Source: Egibacteraceae bacterium (GTDB lineage: Bacteria; Actinomycetota; Nitriliruptoria; Euzebyales; Egibacteraceae). Taken from it: DNA of 64,000 nt. Made by a program: the position numbers and the translations under genes. The notes under the pieces are model-generated. The model was given only the letters and a program-made list of their open reading frames with translations. It searched no databases and was not told the origin of the DNA. This document shows, in pieces, positions 51,465-59,293 of this stretch (its first letter is position 1; every line of letters starts with the position of its first letter). Location: contig JAUJNX010000003.1 in assembly GCA_030447925.1 (NCBI GenBank), positions 248,001-312,000 on the forward strand, given 5' to 3'.

Positions 51465-52390
51465 CCGCGCCGCCCGTCGCCGCCGACGGCCTGGTCAAGC
51501 ACTACGGCGAGCGGGTCGCGCTCGACGGCCTCTCCCTGCGCGTCGGGCAGGGGGAGGTCGTCGGGCTGCTGGGGCCCAACGGCGCCGGCAAGACCACGAC
51601 CGTGAAGATCCTCCTGGGGCTCGTCGCCCCCACCGCCGGGCACGCCGAGCTGTTCGGCCTGCCCGTCACCGACCCGGCCGCCCGCCGCCGCGTCGGCTAC
51701 CTCCCCGAGCAGTTCCGCTTCCCCGGCTGGATGACCGGGGCCGGCCTGCTCGACCTCCACGGCCGCCTGGCGGGGCTCGATGCCGCCGTCCGCACCGAGC
51801 ACGCCGCCGAGGTCCTCGACCTGGTCGGCCTCCGCGGCCGGGAGCGTGAGCGCATCGGCGGCTACTCCAAGGGCATGCAGCAGCGCATCGGGCTCGCGCA
51901 GGCCCTGGTCGGCAACCCCGACCTCGTCATCCTCGACGAGCCCACCAGCGCCCTGGACCCGATCGGCCGGCGCGACGTCCGCGACATCGTCCGCACCCTG
52001 CGGGCGCGCGGCACCGCCGTGGTGCTGAACTCCCACCTGCTCAGCGAGGTGGAGATGGTCTGCGACCGGGTCGCGATCGTCGACCGCGGGCGGCTCGTGC
52101 GCTCCGGGCGCCTGGACGAGCTGGTCGGCGGCGCGCTGGAGCTGCGCGTGCGGCTGGACCGGATCGACGGGCGGGCCCTGGACCTGCTCGGCGGGCACGG
52201 CGAGGTCGTCGCCTCCGAGGGCACCGAGGTGCTGCTGCTCGCCGACGACCCCGCCGCCATCGCCGACCTGGCCGCCGAGCTGGTCGGCGCCGGCTACGGT
52301 CTGCTCGCGCTGGTGCCGCTGCAGCGGTCGCTGGAAGAGGTCTTCGTGGAGCTCGTCCGCGCGGGCGACCGGGACGGGGGTGCGGCGTGA
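51461..52390 (+). CDS. ABC transporter ATP-binding protein
   Basis: 309 aa. Walker A LLGPNGAGKTTTVKI, Q-loop GYLPEQFRF, signature GYSKGMQQRIGLAQAL, Walker B LVILDEPTSALDP and H-loop VVLNSHLLSEVE. The C-terminal ~90 residues follow the NatA/CcmA-like export ATPase pattern. It pairs with the permease that overlaps it by 4 bp. The substrate is unknown; control by the linked ECF system suggests an antimicrobial or envelope-stress exporter. Confidence 0.93.
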   Translation: MTAPPVAADGLVKHYGERVALDGLSLRVGQGEVVGLLGPNGAGKTTTVKILLGLVAPTAGHAELFGLPVTDPAARRRVGYLPEQFRFPGWMTGAGLLDLHGRLAGLDAAVRTEHAAEVLDLVGLRGRERERIGGYSKGMQQRIGLAQALVGNPDLVILDEPTSALDPIGRRDVRDIVRTLRARGTAVVLNSHLLSEVEMVCDRVAIVDRGRLVRSGRLDELVGGALELRVRLDRIDGRALDLLGGHGEVVASEGTEVLLLADDPAAIADLAAELVGAGYGLLALVPLQRSLEEVFVELVRAGDRDGGAA

Positions 52391-53235
52391 CGATCGTGCG
52401 CATGACCCTGCGGGAGGCGGCCAGCCGCCGCCTGCTGCTCGCGGTGCTGATCCTCAGCGGCGTGTTCGTCGCGCTGCTGGCCCTGGGCTTCGCCCTCGCC
52501 CAGGACCTGTTCGCGGCGGAGGGCGTCGACGACCTCGAGCGCGACGCCAGCGCCGCGGTGCTCACGATCCTGGGGCTGTACGTCGCGTCGTTCCTGTCGG
52601 CCTTCCTGGCGCTGTTCCTGTCGGCCGGGTCGGTGTCGTCGGAGATCGACTCCGGCCAGCTCCACGCCGTCCTCGCCCGCCCCCTGTCGCGCCGGTCCTG
52701 GCTGCTGCAGCGCTGGCTCGGGCTCGCGATCGTCGTCGTCGGCTACGTCGTGCTCCTCGCCGGGTCCGTCCTGCTCGTCGCGCGTGTCACCACCGGCTAC
52801 CAGGCGGTCCGCCCGCTCGCCGGGCTGGGGCTGATGGCCCTGCAGGCGCTGACCCTGCTGACCCTGGGCGTCCTGGGCTCCACCCGGCTGTCGACGCTGG
52901 CCAACGGCGCCGTCGTGTTCTTCGCGTTCGGCCTGGCCTGGATGTCGGGGCTGATCGAGTTCATCGGCGGGGTCATCGACAACGTCGGGATGGAGCGCGT
53001 CGGCGTGATCACCAGCCTGCTTCTCCCCTCCGACGCCCTCTGGCGCGGCGCCTCCGCGGGCCTGGCCTCCCCGGCCTTCCTCGCCGCCGCCGGCGCCATG
53101 GCCGCCGACGACATCGGCGGCTTCCCCTTCGCCGGCCTCACCCTGCCCTCACCCGCCCTGCTCACCTGGTCACTCCTCTACGTCCCCGCCCTGCTCCTCC
53201 TGGCGGTCCGCACCTTCACCCGCCGCGACCTCTAG
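52387..53235 (+). CDS. ABC-2 type transporter permease
   Basis: 282 aa with six hydrophobic segments: LLLAVLILSGVFVALLALGF, AVLTILGLYVASFLSAFLAL, then after an amphipathic coupling stretch (SEIDSGQLHAVLARPLSRRS) GLAIVVVGYVVLLAGSVLLV, LGLMALQALTLLTLGVLG and two more, ending RTFTRRDL. It forms the membrane part of the exporter with the upstream ATPase. The GTG overlaps the ATPase stop (GTGA). A copy of its last 16 codons occurs at 55107. Confidence 0.9.
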   Translation: MTIVRMTLREAASRRLLLAVLILSGVFVALLALGFALAQDLFAAEGVDDLERDASAAVLTILGLYVASFLSAFLALFLSAGSVSSEIDSGQLHAVLARPLSRRSWLLQRWLGLAIVVVGYVVLLAGSVLLVARVTTGYQAVRPLAGLGLMALQALTLLTLGVLGSTRLSTLANGAVVFFAFGLAWMSGLIEFIGGVIDNVGMERVGVITSLLLPSDALWRGASAGLASPAFLAAAGAMAADDIGGFPFAGLTLPSPALLTWSLLYVPALLLLAVRTFTRRDL

Positions 53236-53278
53236 GAGCGTGAGTCGGTATTCGCAAGCCGCTCAGCGCCCGAGGTGC

Positions 53279-54166
53279 TCACCCAGGCGGCCGACACGCT
53301 CCCGCCGCCGCGGAGCTGATCGCCACGCCCCGACTGCGGGGTCCGTCAGGGCAGGCGGGCGCGCTGCAGGTGGCGCTGCGGACCAGGTCGGCCATGCCGG
53401 GCGTCGGGTCACCGGTGGCCAGGGCGAGCAACTGGTCGAACATGGCCAGGGCCTCCTGCCGGTGACCGAGGTCGCGGAGGGTGACCCCGGCGTTGTGGAT
53501 CGCCTTGGCCACGGCCAGGCGGACCTCGGGCGCCCGGTCATGCCGGTAGGCGGCGACCACATCGCGGTAGATGCCCACCGCCTCGTGCCTCCGGTCGCCG
53601 TCCGCCAGCGCCTTGGCCTTGCTCACCAGGGCGGACGCGGCGGCGGCGGCGCGGAACTCCCAGCGGGTCGCGGGCGAACCGCGTGACCATGTCGTCGTAC
53701 ACGGCCAGCTCCTCCAGCGGCCGGCCCAGTCCCGACAACACGATGGCCTTGTTCCCCAGGGCCATTGCGACCCGCGCGTGGAGGTCGCCATCGGGGTCGC
53801 CGCCGAAACGGGCGACCACCTCGTCATAGGCGACCGACGCGCCCACCCCATCGCCGAGCTGCTCGAGGCAGACCCCGCGATTGACGAGGCCCATCGCGAC
53901 GAGCAGGCGGATCGGCTGGGACGCCTCGTCCCCGTACAGCCGGACCAGGTGGCCGAGCCGCTCCGCGGCCTGCTCGGGATAGCCGTCAGGCGCAGGGCAA
54001 CCGAACCGTCGTAGAGCGCGTGGGCGACCTGCTCACGGACCACGGGATCCCGGTCGCCCGCGTGGCGGGTGGCGAAGGTGGCGAACGCCCCCGCGGCCTC
54101 CAGCACGCGGCCGTACGCCGCCGCCCCCGCCCCCACCGAACAGGCGCTGTCACCAGCTCGTGTCAC
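53279..54166 (-). CDS. Tetratricopeptide-repeat protein, two frameshifts
   Basis: TPR-like blocks alternate between two frames: FATRHAGDRDPVVREQVAHA (start), then from about 53985 the neighbouring frame gives MGLVNRGVCLEQLGDGVGAS, AYDEVVARFGGDPDGDLHAR and LEELAVYDDMVTRFARDP, and from about 53665 the first frame resumes with ALVSKAKALADGDRRHEAVG and RQEALAMFDQLLALATGD. The repeated 'YDxVVxRFGxDP' units are typical of an actinobacterial TPR family of unknown function. Two single-base errors probably split one gene. The GTG at 54166 is the likely start. Confidence 0.65.
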   Translation of the reverse strand: MTRAGDSACSVGAGAAAYGRVLEAAGAFATFATRHAGDRDPVVREQVAHALYDGSVALRLTAIPSRPRSGSATWSGCTGTRRPSRSACSSRWASSIAGSASSSSAMGWARRSPMTRWSPVSAATPMATSTRGSQWPWGTRPSCCRDWAGRWRSWPCTTTWSRGSPATRWEFRAAAAASALVSKAKALADGDRRHEAVGIYRDVVAAYRHDRAPEVRLAVAKAIHNAGVTLRDLGHRQEALAMFDQLLALATGDPTPGMADLVRSATCSAPACPDGPRSRGVAISSAAAGACRPPG

Positions 54167-54465
54167 CCTCCTCGGTCCGGCCGCCGTGCGGTGGGACCGG
54201 GCGACCGTTCACCGTCCCGGTGAGGGTACGGCGGGATCAGTCGGCCCGGAAGCTGGTGAGATGAGCAGGTTCCGGACTCCAGACCGGTGGCGGATCCAGT
54301 GGCACCGTCCCGTGTCCGGACTGCTGGCGCGGTTGTGAGAACACTGGCGGTCGGGGTAACCGCCGTAAGGCCGGGGAGGGTGTGATCGTCCCGGTCTCGC
54401 TCGCGACCTGCGGGTATGGGCCCGGCGTTCGCTGGGCCGAGGCGGAGATCTGCAGAGGGGTCAAC
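54167..54465. other. Intergenic region with a small hairpin
   Basis: About 300 bp between two divergent genes, less GC-rich than the rest of the window. GGCGGT (54346-54351) and ACCGCC (54359-54364) form a 6-bp stem with a 7-nt loop. No gene or clear promoter is seen; AGAGGGG before the ATG at 54466 serves the downstream gene. Confidence 0.45.
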
Positions 54466-54957
54466 ATGTCCACGTCCGACAGCCGTAGCACCGACACCCG
54501 TGACGACCGGCATAGCGCGAACCCTATGGGACTCTACGTCGCTATCGCCGGTATCGCCCTGTTCAACATCGCCGTGTTCCTCGACTGGTTCACCAACGAC
54601 GAAGGGGAGACGTTCAGTGGTTATGAGGCCGACAGCCTCGTCCCCTTCATCGCCTACCTCGGCGTGGGGCTCGCGGTCTCCATGCTCTACGCGCGTGGCC
54701 GGGCCCTGCGCGGACAGCACCGCGGTCTCACCCTGACCGCGATGGCGGTCGGCATCGCGGCGTTCCTCCAGACCGTTGCCGCCGCCCTGGACGTTCCTGG
54801 CTCCATGGAGCGTGGCTTTGACCTGGCGTCCGAGCTCGGTGTGTATGCGGCCATGATCGGGGCCGCGCTGTGGTCCGTGGGCTCGGGCTTGCTGGCCAAG
54901 GAGCCGGAGGGCGACCCGGAGCGGGACACCGTCGCCGGTAGGCAGGCCGCCGCCTAA
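54466..54957 (+). CDS. Four-TM membrane protein of unknown function, 163 aa
   Basis: A polar N-terminus (MSTSDSRSTDTRDDRHSANP) is followed by hydrophobic segments: GLYVAIAGIALFNIAVFLDW, SLVPFIAYLGVGLAVSMLYA, GLTLTAMAVGIAAFLQTVAA and LGVYAAMIGAALWSVGSGLL. Codon usage is less GC3-extreme than its neighbours, which may indicate later acquisition. ATG 54466 has AGAGGGG at the right distance. Not recognised as a named family. Confidence 0.75.
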   Translation: MSTSDSRSTDTRDDRHSANPMGLYVAIAGIALFNIAVFLDWFTNDEGETFSGYEADSLVPFIAYLGVGLAVSMLYARGRALRGQHRGLTLTAMAVGIAAFLQTVAAALDVPGSMERGFDLASELGVYAAMIGAALWSVGSGLLAKEPEGDPERDTVAGRQAAA

Positions 54958-55103
54958 CCAGCCCTGGCTCTTCACCGCGCCGGGCACGTGCAGGCGCGGG
55001 TTGCGACGCAACGACCCCCTGACCAGGAGCGTGCGAGCTGCTGAGGCTCACGGTCTTCTGTCAGGGGGTCATCTGCACCACGCAAGCCGGCCCGCTTCCC
55101 GGG

Positions 55104-55157
55104 TTACCCGCCCTGCTCCTCCTCGCGGTCCGGGCCTTCGCGCGACGCGGCCGGTGA
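55104..55157 (+). pseudogene. ABC-2 permease 3' remnant
   Basis: The plus strand reads PALLLLAVRAFARRGR and then TGA. This is nearly the same as the end of the permease at 53184-53235 (PALLLLAVRTFTRRDL and stop), also at DNA level. Only the last ~16 codons remain, implying that a related permease once ended here or that a small duplication took place. It overlaps the 3' end of the MFS gene on the other strand. Confidence 0.45.
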
Positions 55158-56334
55158 CCCCCCCGGCCGGTCAGCCCTTGCGCGACCGGTCAGGATGACG
55201 ACCGCGCCGGCGGCTGGGAGGGCTGCCACGGCGGCGAGCCCCGCGGGCAGGCCCAGCACCTCCGCGGTCCCGCCGACCAGCGCGGACCCCACGGCCCCGC
55301 CGACCAGGAACAGCGCGGCCGCCAGGCCCAGGCCGGCACCCGCCACCCGGCCCGTCCCCGCCCGCGGCACCCAGCGCCCGCCGGCCCGCGACGCCAGGGC
55401 GCCGGTCACGGCGGCGGGCACCAGCGCCAGCCCCGTCGCCAGCGCGTCCCAGCCCTGCCGCTCGGCCAGGAGCGCGGGCACCGCGAGCAGCGCCGCGAAG
55501 TACGCCGCCGGCAGGGTCAGGCCGGCCAGCGCGGTGCGCACGACGACGCGGTCGGTGACCACCGCGCGCGGCAGGAACCCGTCGGGCCGCCGGCGGACGT
55601 GGGCCACGAGCGCGGGCGCCCCGGCCGCGAAGCACAGCGCCCCCGCCAGCGCCACGCCCGGTCCCGCCGCGACGCCCTGGAGCAGCAGGACCGGACCGAC
55701 GGCGGTGAGCACGGTCAGGGCGGCGCCGACGCCGTCGACGCGCTCCCGGACCCGGACCCGCGCGCGAGCGAGACGACGCCGGGCAGCAGCAGGAGCGCGG
55801 CGGCGGGCAGGGCCACGGCCCCGCGCCAACCGACGGCGGCGGCGACGATCCCCCGGCCAGTGGCCCCAGCGACGACACGATCACGACCACCGCGCCGACG
55901 ACGCCCAGGATGCGGGCGCGCGCCGGGCCCTCGGTGGCGGCCGACGCGATCGTGGTGGCCAGGACCGCGGCCGCCCCCGCCCCGGCGCCCTGGACCACGC
56001 GCGCGGCGACCAGCACCGGCAGCGACGGCGCGAGGGCGCCGGCGAGGGCGCCCCCGGCCAGCAGCGCGACCCCCGCCAGCAGCGGCCCGCGCGGCCCGCG
56101 CGCGTCCGCGGCGCGGCCGAACAGGGCGGTCGTCACCCCGAAGGCGACGGCGTACCCGGTCAGCACCCAGGCCGTGTCACCGGTGCCCGCGCGCAGGTCG
56201 GCGCCGGCGGCGGGCAGGACCACCGCGACCGCCGAGGTCCCCGCCGCCGCCAGCCCGTACAGCAGCCCCAGCAGCACGCCGGCCCGCAGCGGCCCGCCCT
56301 CCGCACCGGCACCGCCGGGCGGGTCGCCCGCCAT
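55104..56334 (-). CDS. MFS transporter, frameshifted
   Basis: The N-terminal half (from ATG 56334) has LRAGVLLGLLYGLAAAGTSA, YAVAFGVTTALFGRAADARG (the conserved loop 2-3 motif) and VVQGAGAGAAAVLATTIASA. After about 55860 the frame changes twice and continues to TM 7-12 (LTVLTAVGPVLLLQGVAAGP, YFAALLAVPALLAERQGWDA, LAAALFLVGGAVGSALVGGT). About 400 aa, 12 TM, a drug- or metabolite-proton antiporter of the Bcr/AraJ-like or DHA2-like type. The 5' end overlaps the stop of a 44-aa gene (TGATG). The C-terminal end is uncertain; the stop may be at 55171 or 55104. Confidence 0.75.
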
Positions 56335-56468
56335 CAGGACGCCCGCGCGGCGAGGTCGGCGCCGGTGACACGACCCCCACCGGTGGGGAAGCGGACGGTG
56401 AGCACGCCGCCGCGGCGGTGCTCCCTGGCGAGGTCCTCGCAGGCGGTGAAGTAGCCGGGGCCGGCCAT
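56334..56468 (-). CDS. Small protein, 44 aa, translationally coupled to the MFS gene
   Basis: ATG 56468 with AGGAGCG 8 nt upstream; the product starts MAGPGYFTACEDLAREHRRG and ends TGADLAARAS. Its TGA shares a base with the MFS start (TGATG), so ribosomes would pass from one to the other. The single Cys and basic helix give no clue to function; it may be a coupling leader or a small partner of the transporter. Confidence 0.55.
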   Translation of the reverse strand: MAGPGYFTACEDLAREHRRGGVLTVRFPTGGGRVTGADLAARAS

Positions 56469-56654
56469 GGCTCGCGCTCCTGTGCCGTCGGGTGCCGGTC
56501 GCGACCGTACTGATGTGGCCAAGGACGCACTCGTCGCGCCGTACCTGCGCGCTGGCCGCGCTGCTCGACGCCGCGCAACCGGGAATGACGCCGAGGTCCT
56601 CGGCGCTGGTCCCGGGGACGGGGACGGCCCCGTCCTCTCCGATCGGATCGTCAC

Positions 56655-57737
56655 GTGCAGCCGTCCAGCCCGCCCGGCGACGTCCCCGCGCGGGTGCCGC
56701 TGTCGGTCCTCGACCTCGCCACCGTCAGCGAGGGCCGGACCAGCGCCGACGCGCTGGCCGCCGCCACCGCGGCCGCCGGCCTCGCGGACCGCCTCGGCTA
56801 CGCGCGCTTCTGGGTGGCCGAGCACCACAACATGCCCGCCGTCGCGTCGACCTCGCCGCCGGTGCTCATCGCCCACCTCGCCGCGCGCACCGACCGCATC
56901 CGGGTGGGCTCCGGCGGGGTGATGCTCCCCAACCACACCCCGTTCGTCGTCGCCGAGCAGTTCGCGCTGCTGGAGGCCCTGCACCCCGGGCGCATCGACC
57001 TCGGCATCGGGCGGGCGCCGGGCACCGACCAGGCGACCGCCGCCGCGGTGCGCGGCGCCGCGCCGCACCTGGCGGTGGAGGCCTTCCCCGAGCACCTGTC
57101 GGCGGTCCTGGCCCTGCGGGGTGACGAGCGCCTCGCGCCCGACGGCACCGGCGGCCTGCACGCCACCCCGGCCGCGGTGACGGCGCCCGAGGTGTGGATG
57201 CTGGGCTCGTCGACCTACGGCGCCCAGGCCGCCGCGGCGCTGGGCCTGCCCTTCGCCTACGCCCACCACTTCGCCGTGGCCGCCGACGTCGACGGCGCCC
57301 TGGAGATCTACCGGGCCCGCTTCCGCCCGTCGCCGCTCCTGGCGCGGCCCCACGTGATGGTCAGCGCCTCCGTCGTCGTTGCGGCCACGACCGCGGCGGC
57401 GCAGCACCTCGCCGGGCCCAGCCGGGTGATGGCGCTGTCGCTGCGCACCGGCCGGCTCGGCCCGATCGTGTCGCCGGAGGCGGCCGCCGCAGTGGAGCTG
57501 TCCGAGCTGGACCGCCAGCTGCTCGACCGCCTTCCCGGGACGCAGTACGCCGGCACCGCCGAGGAGGTCGTCGCCGATCTCGAGGCCCTGGTCCGCCGCA
57601 CCGGCGCCGACGAGCTCCTGCTCACCACCACGGTCCACGACCCCGCCACCCGGGACGACACGCTCACCCGCCTCGCCGGCGCCTGGGGCCTCGCCGGTCA
57701 GCGCCCGGCGGCGCCCGCGCTCACCGGCCGCGCGTGA
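56655..57737 (+). CDS. LLM-class flavin-dependent oxidoreductase
   Basis: 360 aa, luciferase-like monooxygenase fold. Family marks are VPLSVLDLATVSEGRTSADA, RFWVAEHHNMPAVASTSPPV, RIRVGSGGVMLPNHTPFVVA and ALHPGRIDLGIGRAPGTDQA, characteristic of the group close to bacterial luciferase alpha chains (the YhbW-like type). It uses reduced FMN supplied by a separate reductase; the substrate is unknown. The start GTG is at 56655. The 3' end overlaps the convergent gene by 17 bp. Confidence 0.9.
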   Translation: MQPSSPPGDVPARVPLSVLDLATVSEGRTSADALAAATAAAGLADRLGYARFWVAEHHNMPAVASTSPPVLIAHLAARTDRIRVGSGGVMLPNHTPFVVAEQFALLEALHPGRIDLGIGRAPGTDQATAAAVRGAAPHLAVEAFPEHLSAVLALRGDERLAPDGTGGLHATPAAVTAPEVWMLGSSTYGAQAAAALGLPFAYAHHFAVAADVDGALEIYRARFRPSPLLARPHVMVSASVVVAATTAAAQHLAGPSRVMALSLRTGRLGPIVSPEAAAAVELSELDRQLLDRLPGTQYAGTAEEVVADLEALVRRTGADELLLTTTVHDPATRDDTLTRLAGAWGLAGQRPAAPALTGRA

Positions 57738-59250
57738 GCAGCCCCAGCCCGACGGCCGGTGGGAGCACGGACCGCAGGGCGTAGGGCATGCGCCACAGGC
57801 CGCCGTGGACCGCCGCCGCGGACTCCAGCCGCAACGGGTGGGACAGCGGCGCCGCGGGGTTCGCGGCCGCCGCGGGGTTGCGCAGGTCGTGGACGAGCAG
57901 CGCGGCCATGAGCGTGCGGCTGGTGGCCGGGTCGAAGATCTCGACGCCGAAGCGCCCCGCGCCCGCGTAGCCGGCGGCGAGCACGCGGTTGCGCAGGACC
58001 GACCGCGTGCGCGTCATCGGCGCGACGTGCACCGAGGCCACCCGGCCGCCCTCGCGCGCGACCGTCGCCCGCCAGCGCTGCACGGCCTTGGCCAGCAGGT
58101 AGTTGGGGCCCTGCTGGGGGACCACGCAGTCGACGACGCCCAGGCGCAGGTCCCCGCCCGCGGCCACCGTCCCCGCGTAGGTCGGGGCGAACAGCCGCCC
58201 GCGGCTGAGCGCCCGCCCGCCGCGCGCGGTCACCCCGCGCCCGCTCCAGCGCCGGGCCGCCGCGGTCACCGCGTCCTCGTCGACCGCGTAGACGTCGGTG
58301 GGGGTGGCCAGCACGGCCGTCGCGACGCCGGCGCGGCGGGCGGCCAGCGCCTCGGTGAGCGCGTCGGCGGCCGCGGCCACCCGGACGAAGGCCGCCCCGT
58401 CGGCGTAGGCGTAGCTGCCGACGGTCAGCGGGCCGGCAGCGGCGGTGCGGTCGGCCCAGGCCAGCAACTCGGGCAGGGCGGTGAGCAGGTCGGCCCCGGC
58501 CGCCCCGGCGATGGCGCCGCCGTCGGCGTCGGGCGGGAGGGCGCGGGCCACCGGGATCGACGCCCGCCCGCGGCCGGCGCGGACGTGGCGCAGGACGTCG
58601 TGCCACAGCTGCGGCCGGGGGAGGTCCAGGGCCAGGACGTGCGCGCCCCAGTCGGCGAGCACCGGCAGCGGGCCCATCTCGGCGGCGGCGCCGACGACCA
58701 GGACCTGCTGGTCGGAGAGGTCGAGCCAGCCGGGGTCGGCGACCACCGTGCGGACGGCCTCGGCGGCGTCCGGCTCGACGGTGCCGGCGGCCACCCAGGC
58801 GTCGAGGTGGCGGTGGAGGGCGTCGCCGCGCAGCAGCGCCCCCTTCCAGGGCAGCGCCAGCTCCGGCGCCCCGCGGCCCGTCCCGCGGACCTCCGCGGTC
58901 GCCGGCACGGGACCGGCGGGGAGGTCGGCGAGGTCGGCGAGCGGGCGCGCGGCGCCCTCGCGCGCGACGACCATCCGCCGGTGCAGCGACGCAAGGCCCG
59001 CGGCGGCCGCGGCCACCGCCCCGCCCGGATCGCCCACCCGGACCTCGAGCAGGCGCCGCGCGTGGTCGCCGTAGCGCGCCCGCCAGCGGGGCTCACCGGC
59101 GATGGCGTCCGCCAGCCCCGCGTCGACGGCGCGGGCGGCGTCGGCGAAGACCGCCCGCCCCGTGGCGGTGCTGCTGCGCCGCCCGTCGACCTCCGGGAAC
59201 GCGACCCCCTCGTCGTCCACTGGCCCCCCCGTCGCCGCCGTCACCGGCAT
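57721..59250 (-). CDS. Unknown 509-aa protein with a central Rossmann-like segment
   Basis: I do not recognise a named family. The first ~170 residues are helical (YGDHARRLLEVRVGDPGGAV, LASLHRRMVVAREGAARPLA). Residues ~175-215 look like a nucleotide-binding strand-loop-helix: QQVLVVGAAAEMGPLPVLAD, then WGAHVLALDLPRPQLW with an acidic residue after the second strand, as in SDR enzymes. Later blocks are GVATAVLATPTDVYAVDEDA, DCVVPQQGPNYLLAKAVQRW (a YxxxK-like pair) and RTLMAALLVHDLRNPAAA. An SDR-related oxidoreductase is a reasonable inference. It is divergent from the LigD-type gene with 43 bp between starts. Confidence 0.7.
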   Translation of the reverse strand: MPVTAATGGPVDDEGVAFPEVDGRRSSTATGRAVFADAARAVDAGLADAIAGEPRWRARYGDHARRLLEVRVGDPGGAVAAAAAGLASLHRRMVVAREGAARPLADLADLPAGPVPATAEVRGTGRGAPELALPWKGALLRGDALHRHLDAWVAAGTVEPDAAEAVRTVVADPGWLDLSDQQVLVVGAAAEMGPLPVLADWGAHVLALDLPRPQLWHDVLRHVRAGRGRASIPVARALPPDADGGAIAGAAGADLLTALPELLAWADRTAAAGPLTVGSYAYADGAAFVRVAAAADALTEALAARRAGVATAVLATPTDVYAVDEDAVTAAARRWSGRGVTARGGRALSRGRLFAPTYAGTVAAGGDLRLGVVDCVVPQQGPNYLLAKAVQRWRATVAREGGRVASVHVAPMTRTRSVLRNRVLAAGYAGAGRFGVEIFDPATSRTLMAALLVHDLRNPAAAANPAAPLSHPLRLESAAAVHGGLWRMPYALRSVLPPAVGLGLLTRGR

Positions 59251-59281
59251 CCTGCCCCGCGCCGGGCCGGCCGTCCCGTCC

Positions 59282-59287
59282 TATGAT
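59282..59287 (+). promoter_or_regulatory. -10 element of a leaderless promoter for the LigD-type gene
   Basis: TATGAT, a near-consensus -10, ends 6 nt before the GTG at 59294. Confidence 0.6.
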
Positions 59288-59293
59288 CCGCGC

